A DNA stretch of 64,000 bases from Myroides profundi (GTDB lineage: Bacteria > Bacteroidota > Bacteroidia > Flavobacteriales > Flavobacteriaceae), in contig NZ_CP010817.1 in NCBI RefSeq assembly GCF_000833025.1, positions 2,604,001-2,668,000 of the forward strand, read 5' to 3'. The translations under genes were made by a program, and so were the position numbers. Numbering within the stretch: position 1 is the stretch's first letter; each line of letters starts with the position of its first letter. Positions 8,356-16,654 of this stretch are shown one piece after another. Below the pieces are notes generated by a model. It was not told where the DNA came from, made no database searches, and was given only the letters and a program-made list of their open reading frames with translations.

Positions 8356-9183
8356 TCACTTATTTCTATATCCTAAAGGAGAGTCCCCTATATGTAGCTT
8401 GAAAAAGCGATTAAAGTAAGATATATTGTCAAAACCTAGTTCGTAAGCGCATTCCTTTACAGTCATATGACTATGTCGCAATAAATACTGTGCTTCTAGT
8501 AATAGACGCTCGTGTATTAGCTGAAGTGCCGTCATACCTGTTTCTTCCTTTATGACTTCAGTCAAATGCTTCGGCGTAATACCCATTAAGTCTGCATACT
8601 GCTGTACTGTTTTAAGTTCTTTAAACTTTTCTTCTAAATGTTGTTTAAAAGTATAGGTCAATTGATATTGTCTATTCATTCCTTTATGAAATCCTAGCAG
8701 GCAATACTCACAAGCCCTATTGTAATCATATAATATCTCAATCAGTTTTAGACGGATAATATTAAGGTGATAAGGTCTCTTCGTATCCAATTCCCACGCT
8801 AGGTTATTAAAGTTCTGCAAGACTTGCTTAAAAGAGTCTCCTAGTTTATATACTGGTGGGTAATCTGCATTCAAGAACAGTAGCTCATCTACAATCATCT
8901 CCTTGACATAATTACGATACAAAAAGCATTTCTTAAAGAAAATCTGAAAGACTCTGAAATCAGGTGAAGCCTCCCCACCGAGATAAATTACTTCAGGTGA
9001 TATAATGGACATAGAACCTTCATCAACGGTAAAATTATGATTCCCTACTTTTAAATCTATATGCCCTCTTGTACAAAGAATAAGTGTATAATAATCTTGT
9101 TTTTGTGGCGTAGTTAATGTTAAATTATCTACCGCTATTGAAAAGTCTATTTCTTTATTTGTTTCTAAACCGACTATCTTCAT
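8356..9183 (-). CDS. AraC family transcriptional regulator
   Basis: The 275-aa protein has an N-terminal cupin-like sensing part (YYTLILCTRGHIDLKVG, about 31-47) and a C-terminal double helix-turn-helix of about 100 residues with LKTVQQYADLMGITPKHLTE and the typical second-helix signature ECAYELGFDNISYFNRFFK before GDSPLGYRNK. It is transcribed convergently with the VIT gene and divergently from the HigA-like fragment gene, so neither is an obvious target. The ligand is unknown. Confidence 0.9.
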   Translation of the reverse strand: MKIVGLETNKEIDFSIAVDNLTLTTPQKQDYYTLILCTRGHIDLKVGNHNFTVDEGSMSIISPEVIYLGGEASPDFRVFQIFFKKCFLYRNYVKEMIVDELLFLNADYPPVYKLGDSFKQVLQNFNNLAWELDTKRPYHLNIIRLKLIEILYDYNRACEYCLLGFHKGMNRQYQLTYTFKQHLEEKFKELKTVQQYADLMGITPKHLTEVIKEETGMTALQLIHERLLLEAQYLLRHSHMTVKECAYELGFDNISYFNRFFKLHIGDSPLGYRNK

Positions 9184-9513
9184 CTTCCTACTATTTTATC
9201 TGACTACAAAATAAAACTAATTAAAAATAGGAGTACTTAATATTACCTTAAAATCCGTGTTTTGTGCTATATCTTCCGACAAATTACCCCTAAAAAATAT
9301 TTCTATAGAGTCTCTTTTCGATTAAATAGTAGCACAGTTTTTTTTCTTTAAAGTAAAAAAGTTCTCTTACTTAAATATATTAAAAATCATTCTTTTACAT
9401 TTTGAACTACTTTATTAAAGATAGCTTAATTTCTAGTATTTAATGGTATTATCCACTTTATAATCAGTATATTTATCAGAAACAGACTAGTAACCGTAAT
9501 TTATAACACCACA
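9184..9513. other. AT-rich divergent intergenic region
   Basis: The 330 bp between the AraC gene and the HigA-like gene should contain both promoters. It has long A/T runs but no clear palindromic operator or gene. Confidence 0.4.
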
Positions 9514-9753
9514 ATGCCTATGAAACCTATAAGGACAGAAGAAGATTACCACATGGCTTTAGTGAGATTACAACTCCTAAAGGATGCTAAGCCCAATACA
9601 CCAGAAGCAGATGAATACGAAGTTATAAATATCTTACTAGAGCATTATGAACGAGAAAATGCTCCTATGGGAATGCCAGACCCCATAGATAGTATCAAGA
9701 TATTTACAGAGTATTTTTCAGATAAAGAAGAAGATCCTGATAAAGAGGAATAA
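9514..9753 (+). CDS. orphan HigA-like antitoxin N-terminal domain, no HTH
   Basis: The 79-aa protein matches the N-terminal module of HigA-type antitoxins: PIRTEEDYHMALVRLQLL, then AKPNTPEADEYEV (about 26-38), LLEHYERENAPM and PDPIDSIKIFTE (about 56-67). Full HigA proteins continue with a helix-turn-helix of about 60 residues; here the frame ends in an acidic tail and is followed at once by a terminator, and no HigB toxin gene is adjacent. It may be a shortened antitoxin, a stand-alone adaptor that binds a toxin encoded elsewhere, or a remnant. The clean frame and terminator argue that it is expressed. Confidence 0.75.
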   Translation: MPMKPIRTEEDYHMALVRLQLLKDAKPNTPEADEYEVINILLEHYERENAPMGMPDPIDSIKIFTEYFSDKEEDPDKEE

Positions 9754-9759
9754 TATATT

Positions 9760-9788
9760 AAACGCTTACTAATGGTAAGCGTTTTTTT
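9760..9788 (+). terminator. intrinsic terminator
   Basis: AAACGCTTAC / GTAAGCGTTT with a five-base loop and a run of seven T follows the HigA-like gene directly. Confidence 0.88.
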
Positions 9789-9794
9789 GTATCC

Positions 9795-9829
9795 AAAAAA
9801 AGCACCTCTGTAATAAATTACAGAGGTGC
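9795..9829 (-). terminator. intrinsic terminator of the sigma/anti-sigma unit
   Basis: GCACCTCTGTAAT / ATTACAGAGGTGC is a 13-bp stem; on the minus strand it is followed by seven T. It lies 150 bp beyond the anti-sigma gene stop. Confidence 0.8.
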
Positions 9830-9981
9830 AGAGGGTGATAAATTAATTAAAAACATTACTATATATAACCTAACTATATAGTAATATGAACATAAAACTT
9901 ACTAACACTTTACTTCTCTTTATTCATAGATTTTTGAAGATTGTTGTATATAGACACTTCTACTTCCGACCTTCTTAATTT

Positions 9982-11403
9982 TTATTCTTTACTTTCTATT
10001 GATTTCTTTGTATTAGGTATCGAATAACGCAATCCTAACTGCATATTAAAATCAAAAGGCTTCTCTGTATAAATAGTTTTAACAGAGCTTCCATTGTCAA
10101 AGTAATATCGAGCTCCTGGTTCAACAAACAGTCCAACACTCTTCGCTAACTTGTACTCTATTCCTACAGCTAAATTTGCTGAAGTCTGTATTCCTTTGAC
10201 ATTTACCTTTTCATCTGGTATTTTTTCTACATGTTGATCAGCCTTAAACTTTGTTTTCAACGTTCCATACACTGATTTCTCAAAATGAAGTCCACCATTG
10301 ACATACGCTGAGAAATTCCCTTTCTCCCATACGTTATAATTCACTTGAATTGGCACTCCTACATAATGTAATGTCTGTGTATTTATAATTTTATACTCTT
10401 GACTTCCTGAAGTAAGATCAGATGATAATTTCGTATAAGTCACCCCTGTATTGATTCCCCATTTATCCCCCATAGGATAATATAGGGCTACTCCAAAACG
10501 AATAGGTTTCTTATGCTTGACATCTGTATAGACCTCCTTATTTTGATTAACAACATAAATCTCTGACAGTACAGCACTCGCCATCCCCATATCTAAAGAG
10601 ACATTACTATCATCCTTCATCATTCCCTTCATTGTACTGTATCCATTTTGTTGCATACTAGAAGTAGAGGCTATATTACTAGATATTAGACCTAAAGAAA
10701 AACCTCTATTCTTTTTTGACTTTACTTGATCTTTTATTTCTGTTTCTTTCAACTGATTATCAACTAAAGCTTTCTCTATGTTTTGATTACTTTCTTCAAC
10801 TAAAATCGCTAATTGCTCTTGTACTTTATCTTTATCAACTAAATCAGAAAGTACACCACTACCTGTCTTCTCTTGTTCTATCGAACTTGAGTTATTGTCA
10901 ACTATCTCAACAATAGAAGTCTCTCTCCTTTCTTCTATTGTCTTGATAGTATGACTGCTTGCCTTCTCCTTTTCATTTGAAGTCAAAGCTTTGGTATTTG
11001 TGTGTGTTTCTTTGGTTATTATCTTTTCTTCTTCTACCTTATCAAGGTATTGACTAGGTGTAGAATCAAGCTTTAACTTACTCTCTTTTGCATCTATAAC
11101 AATGCTTTCTTTTTCTTTATCATCATGCTGTAATGCACGTCCACTTCTCAAATATAGTTCTGCACCTCCAATAGATAGTATTGCCACAGAAGCAGCGATA
11201 CCAATAATCCTTTTAAAGTTTACTTCTTTAGATGCTTTCCTTTTATTTGTTGCTTGCTGTACAGTATCTGACCATAATGGTATGATTTTTCCCTTCTCTT
11301 CCCCAAAAAGTTTTTGTTCCAAATCCTCCCATAACCCCTCTGGTCCGATCTCTGTATGATCCTTCATCTTCTGCTCCAGATCATTTAACCATTTATCGTT
11401 CAT
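9982..11403 (-). CDS. dual membrane-spanning anti-sigma factor with C-terminal outer-membrane beta-barrel
   Basis: The 473-aa protein has three parts. Residues 1-62 are a short helical cytoplasmic region with the pattern seen in these anti-sigma domains (LEQKMKDH, GLWEDLEQKLF). Residues about 65-86 form one inner-membrane helix (RIIGIAASVAILSIGG). A long charged, Ser/Thr/Lys/Glu-rich linker (about 90-290) would cross the periplasm, and residues about 297-473 are a PorT-like beta-barrel with alternating strands (RFGVALYYPMGDKWGINTGV, SVGLFVEPGARYYF). Proteins of this plan (Dma) were described in Bacteroides thetaiotaomicron as anti-sigma factors that span both membranes. The gene overlaps the ECF sigma gene by 4 bp (ATGA). 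It would hold the sigma factor until the outer membrane changes. Confidence 0.8.
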   Translation of the reverse strand: MNDKWLNDLEQKMKDHTEIGPEGLWEDLEQKLFGEEKGKIIPLWSDTVQQATNKRKASKEVNFKRIIGIAASVAILSIGGAELYLRSGRALQHDDKEKESIVIDAKESKLKLDSTPSQYLDKVEEEKIITKETHTNTKALTSNEKEKASSHTIKTIEERRETSIVEIVDNNSSSIEQEKTGSGVLSDLVDKDKVQEQLAILVEESNQNIEKALVDNQLKETEIKDQVKSKKNRGFSLGLISSNIASTSSMQQNGYSTMKGMMKDDSNVSLDMGMASAVLSEIYVVNQNKEVYTDVKHKKPIRFGVALYYPMGDKWGINTGVTYTKLSSDLTSGSQEYKIINTQTLHYVGVPIQVNYNVWEKGNFSAYVNGGLHFEKSVYGTLKTKFKADQHVEKIPDEKVNVKGIQTSANLAVGIEYKLAKSVGLFVEPGARYYFDNGSSVKTIYTEKPFDFNMQLGLRYSIPNTKKSIESKE

Positions 11404-11996
11404 AAGGCGTTTGTTTTTGGTTTATTATATAACTTTATCTTCTGCATTAATATCTTCTTCGCTCGGTGAAATTGAGAGGCAGATGAGCTCTCTCCTATTT
11501 CTAGCAGTTTACCTATTTCTTTATGACTTTTTTTCTCAAAAACATAAAGGTTAAAAACCATTCGATACCCATCAGGTAAAGAACGAATCAATTCTAATAT
11601 TTCAGATTCTGGTATCTCATCTAAATTAGGTTCCTCCTCTTCTATTACTTCTGGTAATTCTTCTACTAGAGTAGGAAACTCTATCTTAGCAGTATCTCTA
11701 AGAAACTTTAAAGACTCATTAATTATTAGACGTGTTGTCCAAGCTTTTAATGATCCTGCTCCCTTATACTCAAATGAACCAATAGCATTAAAAATCTTGA
11801 TAAAGCTATTCTGCATCACATCTTTGACATCATCATGACTCTTAAGATATCGCATACATACATAGGTAAAATGTCCTGAATAGAATTCATAGAATTCTTT
11901 CCAAGCAGATTGGTCTTTAGATCGTAGTCTATCCACTAACCCTCGTTCTACACTATCTTTTTTAGTCATTTGTTGTATAAACATTTTGGTTGGCAT
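11400..11996 (-). CDS. ECF RNA polymerase sigma factor, partner of the dual-membrane anti-sigma
   Basis: The 198-aa protein has sigma region 2 (about 28-100, with DDVKDVMQNSFIKIFNAIGS and FEYKGAGSLKAWTTRLIIN) and region 4 (about 138-190, with LPDGYRMVFNLYVFEKKSH and HKEIGKLLEIGESSSASQFH). An acidic linker (EELPEVIEEEEPNLDEIPES) joins them. Its stop overlaps the start of the anti-sigma gene, so the two are translationally coupled. The lipoprotein gene upstream ends 24 bp before the start used here, so a lipoprotein-sigma-anti-sigma operon is likely. Internal Met codons at residues 5 and 10 are alternative starts. Target promoters may include the motif upstream of the two lipoprotein genes. Confidence 0.88.
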   Translation of the reverse strand: MPTKMFIQQMTKKDSVERGLVDRLRSKDQSAWKEFYEFYSGHFTYVCMRYLKSHDDVKDVMQNSFIKIFNAIGSFEYKGAGSLKAWTTRLIINESLKFLRDTAKIEFPTLVEELPEVIEEEEPNLDEIPESEILELIRSLPDGYRMVFNLYVFEKKSHKEIGKLLEIGESSSASQFHRAKKILMQKIKLYNKPKTNAL

Positions 11997-12020
11997 CTAA
12001 GGAGTAAAACCTAACTTTAT

Positions 12021-12605
12021 TTACCTCTTAACAGATCCAGGAAAGAAATACTTCACTTCTATAAAGTCGTTATCTTCTTTTCCATCCACAGTTAATTTGT
12101 CTACTATCCACTCAAACTTCACCATATCATACCTATTAGACACATAGATCCCTTTATACTTTGCAGTGACATGAGCCACTACTTCTTTTTTACTATCATC
12201 CATCGGAATTATAAACTTCAATTCTCTTGGACTCATCGTTAATATTAACGCTGTTCCTGTCTCATCTATTACAGATGTATAAGCAAGATTATACTTTACT
12301 TTATCCATCTTATTTAATATCTCCTCGGTTTTTCTAGCGTCTTTAACTACTGATCCCACAAGTTCTCTTACTGGCAGATTATCAAATACAATCAAGCTAT
12401 CATTAATCTTAAAAATTGTATTTTGTTCATTCATCCATTTCCCTTGTAGAGTAAAAGCTTTCCCACTATAACTTCCTACTACATCTCCTATCTTAACAGG
12501 TTTATTTGGCTCTATACTATTATCATCACTAATACACGATGTAAAACTAATACCAACTAAACTAAATAAGACCGTAAACATTTTAATTCTTCTTACTGCT
12601 CTCAT
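12021..12605 (-). CDS. DUF4840-type lipoprotein, paralogue 1
   Basis: The 194-aa protein has a lipoprotein signal with the lipobox region SLVGISFTSC (Cys about 24) and then SDDNSIEPNKPVK. The body starts VVGSYSGKAFT, a pattern I associate with DUF4840 lipoproteins of Bacteroidota, and ends in beta-rich repeats. It is about 40-50% identical by eye to the next gene upstream (12877-13461), same length. It lies 24 bp before the sigma gene. The conserved DNA upstream of both paralogues suggests common regulation. Function is unknown; it would be anchored in the outer membrane. Confidence 0.72.
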   Translation of the reverse strand: MRAVRRIKMFTVLFSLVGISFTSCISDDNSIEPNKPVKIGDVVGSYSGKAFTLQGKWMNEQNTIFKINDSLIVFDNLPVRELVGSVVKDARKTEEILNKMDKVKYNLAYTSVIDETGTALILTMSPRELKFIIPMDDSKKEVVAHVTAKYKGIYVSNRYDMVKFEWIVDKLTVDGKEDNDFIEVKYFFPGSVKR

Positions 12606-12639
12606 TTTACTATACTTTTAGCTTGTTTAACAATATTTC

Positions 12640-12688
12640 ATAGTGAGTACTCATGTATATAAACCCGACTTTTAGAAATCCTTGCATG
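12640..12688 (-). promoter_or_regulatory. candidate shared promoter/operator of lipoprotein 1
   Basis: Reading on the minus strand: ATGCAAGG, then CTAAAA, then TTTATAT, then ATGAGTACTCAC with the 10-bp palindrome TGAGTACTCA, then AAATATT. The same words in the same order stand before lipoprotein 2. The distance ATGCAAGG to ATGAG is 33 bp here and 32 bp there. A sigma-specific promoter followed by an operator is a reasonable reading. Confidence 0.5.
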
Positions 12689-12797
12689 AAGAAATTAAAA
12701 AAAATGACTTATTCTATATAAATTTACAAAAACAACCATTAAAACACTACAAAACAACACGTTATACAAACAAAATATTTTTATAATTTACAGTTTA

Positions 12798-12841
12798 AAA
12801 GATAACCTATTACCCTTGTCTCTTAGTAATAGGCTATCCTA
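12798..12841 (-). terminator. terminator after lipoprotein 2
   Basis: On the minus strand an imperfect stem (GGATAGCCTATTAC / GTAATAGGTTATC) ends in TTTT. It lies shortly beyond the stop of the gene at 12877, so the two lipoprotein genes have separate transcripts. Confidence 0.65.
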
Positions 12842-12876
12842 TGTAAAAACTAAATAAATAAACTATTCTATTTTTC

Positions 12877-13461
12877 TTACTTTTTGACAGAAGCTGGAAA
12901 CGCGTAATTAATAGGTACTAATCTACTTTCTAATACCTCATCAATTGTTAACTCAGATACTGTAAAACCAAATTTCACTACATTCGATTTACCAGAAACG
13001 TAAATTCCTTTATCCTTTGCAGAGAATATTACTTTTACATTTTTTACCTTACCATCTACAGGAACTTTAAGTTCTAGAACCTTTGGTACAAAAGTCAATT
13101 CTACAGCTGTACTATTTTTATTTAAAGCTGCTTTATAATCTAAGTTATATTTTACCTTTCCTAGAGCTTTTAATGCCTCCTCAGTCTTTTTAGGATCACC
13201 TACTACAGTAGATACTATTTCTTTAACTGGTAGTTCTGTAAAAGAAATAACTCCCGCTTTAGCGCTAAAGTTTACATTCTGCTCATTCTTAACCTTATCT
13301 TGAGAAGTGATTGTCTTTCCGCTGTAACTTCCGTAGACATCTTCTACTTTTACTTTTTTATTTGGTTTGATAGTATCATCATCTTTACTACATGATGTAA
13401 GACCTAAACCTATTAAACTAAACACGATCAAGATTTCTTTAAATTTTATTGACTTTTTCAT
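12877..13461 (-). CDS. DUF4840-type lipoprotein, paralogue 2
   Basis: The 194-aa protein is a paralogue of 12021-12605: signal MKKSIKFKEILIVFSLIGLG followed by LTSCSKDDD (lipobox Cys about 24), then VEDVYGSYSGKTIT and LGKVKYNLDYKA, and the same closing pattern NYAFPASVKK against KYFFPGSVKR. Lysine content is higher than in paralogue 1. It has its own terminator and its own copy of the upstream motif, so it is probably a second target of the same regulator rather than part of one operon. No enzyme motif is visible. Confidence 0.72.
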   Translation of the reverse strand: MKKSIKFKEILIVFSLIGLGLTSCSKDDDTIKPNKKVKVEDVYGSYSGKTITSQDKVKNEQNVNFSAKAGVISFTELPVKEIVSTVVGDPKKTEEALKALGKVKYNLDYKAALNKNSTAVELTFVPKVLELKVPVDGKVKNVKVIFSAKDKGIYVSGKSNVVKFGFTVSELTIDEVLESRLVPINYAFPASVKK

Positions 13462-13491
13462 TTTCTTATAATTTTGAATTGATTAAAAATA

Positions 13492-13543
13492 TTTTACTGT
13501 GAGCGCTCATCATATAAATCCCCTTTTAGATAAACCTTGCATT
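13492..13543 (-). promoter_or_regulatory. candidate shared promoter/operator of lipoprotein 2
   Basis: On the minus strand: ATGCAAGG, CTAAAA, TTTATAT, ATGAGCGCTCAC (palindrome TGAGCGCTCA) and AAAATATT. The centre of the palindrome differs from that of lipoprotein 1 (CG against TA) but stays self-complementary. Confidence 0.5.
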
Positions 13544-13641
13544 CATTTTATAAAAAAAAAAACTTTTTTTAACAAATAAAACAACAATAACATTCTTATA
13601 TACAAATACTTATAATTATTTGTTTTCTTATATTTTTAAAC

Positions 13642-13685
13642 AAAAAAAGACTTACTATCCTAAACTAGGACAGCAAGTCTTTTTA
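13642..13685 (-). terminator. terminator of the porin unit
   Basis: AAAAAGACTTGCTGTCCTA / TAGGATAGTAAGTCTTTTT on the minus strand, with a T-run, lies 40 bp after the 70-aa gene. Confidence 0.8.
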
Positions 13686-13723
13686 ATTTTATAAGCCCGA
13701 ATTCTTATTCTATTTCTTCTAAA

Positions 13724-13936
13724 CTACAATAAATCATCTACAAGATCATACCCTTCTAGATAAACATTAAACTCATCAATATCATCTGCTACAACTTGCA
13801 TTCTTAGTCTTTTACCTTGTTTAATTAATAAACCAACTCTTAGCGTTAGCTCTCTATCTTCTTCCTCTGATAAGCCTTTAAACAATTGCATTGTCTTGCT
13901 CTCTTCATTTATTAATAATTCATTGTACCTCATCAT
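13724..13936 (-). CDS. small hypothetical protein, 70 aa
   Basis: The protein starts MMRYNELLINEESKTMQLFK; the second Met (13933) is an equally good start. It is acidic, without membrane segments, and ends EFNVYLEGYDLVDDLL. It follows the porin gene by 11 bp and shares its terminator, so it is the second gene of that unit. No family is recognised. Confidence 0.6.
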   Translation of the reverse strand: MMRYNELLINEESKTMQLFKGLSEEEDRELTLRVGLLIKQGKRLRMQVVADDIDEFNVYLEGYDLVDDLL

Positions 13937-13947
13937 ACTTACTCTAT

Positions 13948-15051
13948 TTATAATTTAAACAACGGAACCATCCATCTCACTCCCACCGCTATCTGATGTT
14001 CATTCTTATCTACCTTAGAAAATTCATAATTCTTATAATCATAATTCAGAAAGTTATAAGCTGCAAAAAGTCTAAGATCCTTAAACGCCTTATCATTAAA
14101 TGGATTGTACTCTATAGCTGTAGAAACTCCCTTTAAAGCATAAGATACATTACTCTCAAGGTCTTTTCTATAGTTATACATCACTTTTATATATGGAGTC
14201 ACTTTATGGAATTTATACTTCACAGAAGCTGTCGTCACATTATCCTTCACATACGCGATTCCTTTGGTACCTGTATTTAAGTCTGTAAAAGCTGCATCTC
14301 CTACATTTCTAAAACCATACATCCAGTCTACCTCTGCCATAAAGTTATTCAATGTCAACCTATTTCCCATAGTTACCCAGCTGTAATACTTCTTCACATC
14401 ATGCTGAAATAGCGCATATCCGTAACGAGTTTTCAAATGTTTTTTAAACAATTCTCCTTCCCATAAAAACAATCCTCCATAAGCCTTATTTTTATAATCT
14501 TCTGCCGCAAACTGCTCTCCCTGAGAGACCATCTGTAACTTAAAAGACTGTCCTTTTACTTTATAAGCAATACTAGCTCCAGGACTAAATAGCTCAATAG
14601 AACCAATGATATTCGTAAACATATATAAATCAGCACTATTATAAGACAACTCCGTAGATCCCCAAGCTGTAAACTGTTTTCCCATACCCACTGTCCAATG
14701 GTCATCAATATTATACTCTAAAAAAGCAAACTCCAAGGCATTAGACGCTACTGACTCATTCAACCTATATCGCAAAGAATAAGTAAGCTTATTATTATAA
14801 TTCCCTTTTAAATAAAATCGCGACTGTACTAATCTAAACTTACTATCCGAAGTACCGGCCCCACTAGTCTTAGTCAAATTCTCGTACTTTGAGTCTAGAT
14901 ACACTTCTAAGGTATTCACTTTCTTAGGTGCATCGGGGTTAGCCTGCTGTGTCAATACACCTAATAAAGTTGATTCTTCTTTTTTTTCATCTTGAGCCAT
15001 CACACTTATCGTTCCCAATAGGATTGCACAGATTGTATATTTAATATTCAT
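13948..15051 (-). CDS. outer-membrane porin-like beta-barrel protein
   Basis: The 367-aa protein has a cleavable signal peptide (MNIKYTICAILLGTISVMAQ) and an acidic mature start. The rest shows alternating aromatic/polar strands typical of a 16-18-strand barrel (SRFYLKGNYNNKLTYSLRYR, WTVGMGKQFTAWGSTELSYN, HQIAVGVRWMVPLFKL). It resembles phosphate-selective porin O/P-like proteins of Bacteroidota in layout (membership inferred). Substrate is unknown. It is the first gene of a two-gene unit ending in the terminator at 13.65 kb. Confidence 0.75.
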   Translation of the reverse strand: MNIKYTICAILLGTISVMAQDEKKEESTLLGVLTQQANPDAPKKVNTLEVYLDSKYENLTKTSGAGTSDSKFRLVQSRFYLKGNYNNKLTYSLRYRLNESVASNALEFAFLEYNIDDHWTVGMGKQFTAWGSTELSYNSADLYMFTNIIGSIELFSPGASIAYKVKGQSFKLQMVSQGEQFAAEDYKNKAYGGLFLWEGELFKKHLKTRYGYALFQHDVKKYYSWVTMGNRLTLNNFMAEVDWMYGFRNVGDAAFTDLNTGTKGIAYVKDNVTTASVKYKFHKVTPYIKVMYNYRKDLESNVSYALKGVSTAIEYNPFNDKAFKDLRLFAAYNFLNYDYKNYEFSKVDKNEHQIAVGVRWMVPLFKL

Positions 15052-15344
15052 AGTTTGGTAGATTTTTAAAAAGTTTAATATAATTCTTTTTTAAACATCA
15101 TTAACAAAACTTTATCATAATTATACAAATATGAGAATTCTAAAAATAGAAGTTCAGACTCTCAAATAACACAACATAAAGAGCAATTCTATTTATTATG
15201 CTAAATAAAATCAATATTTCAATCAACAATAACCACCTCTATACGAACAGATACAGATCATTCGATAACTTAGAACGTCGTATTGAGATAATTACCAATA
15301 AGATTATGACACAAAATAGGTATTCTCATTTTATCTATATAAAA

Positions 15345-15452
15345 CTATGTTTTTAACAAAACTTATTGTATCTTTATAATGTTGTGTATTAGTATGAATT
15401 TAATGAAGAATCACTTTTTATGCCTAGGTGGGTGTATTAAGTGATTTTTTCA
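15345..15452 (+). ncRNA. candidate short transcript with 16-codon frame
   Basis: A promoter-like TATCTTTA (15369-15376) is followed by ATG at 15394 and a 16-aa frame, MNLMKNHFLCLGGCIK, whose TGA (15442-15444) sits in a hairpin AATCACTT / AAGTGATT followed by six T. The arrangement of promoter, tiny frame and terminator within 110 bp suggests a small RNA or a short peptide gene. The rest of 15052-15498 shows no gene. Confidence 0.35.
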
Positions 15453-15498
15453 TAAAAAAAAGCCATTAGTAAATTCTACTAACGACTTGTCTTTATGC

Positions 15499-16020
15499 TT
15501 ATTTCTTCAATAATTCTACATATTGTTTTACAGCCTCACTCACTTCTTGCTCCGTAGGTCCATACGCATTATTTAAAGCTACAAACCCTATATAGTTTGC
15601 TTCAATATACTTGATAGTAGCTATGACTGGTAATAAAAACTCTTCCACTGTAAATCCGTAATGACTATCTTTTACATAAGACTCTTTTACTCCACCAGTA
15701 GTGGTTACTATACCTATTTTTTTACTTACTAAAGCACCTTGTTCTACTCCGAATGCCCATCCATAAGTAAGAACCTCATCTAGCCATAACTTCAGTAAAC
15801 TCGGTACATTAAACCACTGAATAGGGAACTGAATGATTATTCTATCGTGATCTAATAACAACTCTTGTTCCCTCTCCACATCTATCTGCCCATCGGGATA
15901 AACCTCATAAATATTGTGAATTGTAAATTGTACATCTTGTGGCAATGCTTCTAACAATGCTCTATTCGAATTTGACCCTACATAATTTGGGTGCGCCAAT
16001 AGTATTAATACTTTTTCCAT
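15499..16020 (-). CDS. NAD(P)H-dependent oxidoreductase, flavodoxin-2 family (quinone reductase-like)
   Basis: I set the start at the ATG at 16020 (MEKVLILLAHPN, 173 aa); the longer frame back to 16146 crosses the divergent promoter region. The phosphate-binding N-terminus is ILLAHPNYVGSNSNRAL, followed by RIIIQFPIQWFNVPSLLKLW (about 77-96) and YGWAFG, the signature of MdaB/KefF-type FMN quinone reductases. GIVTTTGG lines the isoalloxazine site. It is divergent from an HxlR regulator gene, the usual pairing for redox-stress-controlled reductases. Confidence 0.9.
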   Translation of the reverse strand: MEKVLILLAHPNYVGSNSNRALLEALPQDVQFTIHNIYEVYPDGQIDVEREQELLLDHDRIIIQFPIQWFNVPSLLKLWLDEVLTYGWAFGVEQGALVSKKIGIVTTTGGVKESYVKDSHYGFTVEEFLLPVIATIKYIEANYIGFVALNNAYGPTEQEVSEAVKQYVELLKK

Positions 16021-16052
16021 TGTAATTATTTTCGTGTTTAAAGTTACTCTCT

Positions 16053-16089
16053 TTTGGAGAGCAAATGTATTACCTTTGTATAGGCCAAA
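16053..16089. promoter_or_regulatory. overlapping divergent promoters
   Basis: CAAATGTA (16062-16069) reads TACATTTG on the minus strand and TACCTTTG stands at 16071-16078 on the plus strand: both fit the Bacteroidota -7 box TAnnTTTG. TTTG at 16053 and CAAA at 16086 are possible -33 elements with short spacing (14 and 16 bp). Confidence 0.5.
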
Positions 16090-16135
16090 CAAGAACTTAC
16101 GCCTAAGTAAGATACTAACCCACAAGTAATTAATA

Positions 16136-16510
16136 ATGAAAATCAATAAGTTAAACCTAAAAAATATTTTAGAAGCAGATACATGTCCTATTAGATTAGT
16201 ACTCGACAGAATAGGTGAAAAATGGTCTATGCTTATCCTTCTCTTATTAAGAGATCAGGGTGTAATGCGTTTTAATGAAATAGATAAAGCAATAGGAGAT
16301 ATTTCTCAAAAAATGCTAGCCAAAACTTTAAAAACCTTAGAAGCTGATGGTTTTATTACACGAAAAGTATATCCTACCGTACCTCCTAAAGTAGAATATA
16401 CACTTACTGAACTTGGATTAGACTTAGTTCCCTATATCGAAAACATATCAGTCTGGGCATTTAATAATTTAGAGACAATTCTAAACAATAGGAAAGAATT
16501 CGAAAAGTAA
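16136..16510 (+). CDS. HxlR family transcriptional regulator
   Basis: The 124-aa protein has the single winged-helix layout of HxlR/MarR-like redox regulators: CPIRLVLDRIGEKWSMLILL (17-36), then MRFNEIDKAIGDISQKMLAK and TLEADGFITRKVYPTVPPKV with the wing VEYTLTELG. One Cys at residue 17 sits at the position of the sensing cysteine in HxlR-type regulators such as HypR/YodB. It probably controls the divergent quinone reductase in response to electrophiles or disulfide stress (inference from family and position). Confidence 0.9.
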   Translation: MKINKLNLKNILEADTCPIRLVLDRIGEKWSMLILLLLRDQGVMRFNEIDKAIGDISQKMLAKTLKTLEADGFITRKVYPTVPPKVEYTLTELGLDLVPYIENISVWAFNNLETILNNRKEFEK

Positions 16511-16654
16511 TTAATATAAACTTCTCTGTCTGCTTTCTCTTAACTCAATCGACGTAGACATATCACAAATACAACTAATAAATCATAACAGAAGCACTTA
16601 AACTAAATCTATAAAGCAATTATATGTATTACACAACGTATATCCGCACAGTGA

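Noticed and set aside
16021..16146. 42-codon extension of the quinone reductase gene
   Set aside because: It overlaps divergent promoter boxes and the HxlR start; the family begins at MEKVLILLAHPN.
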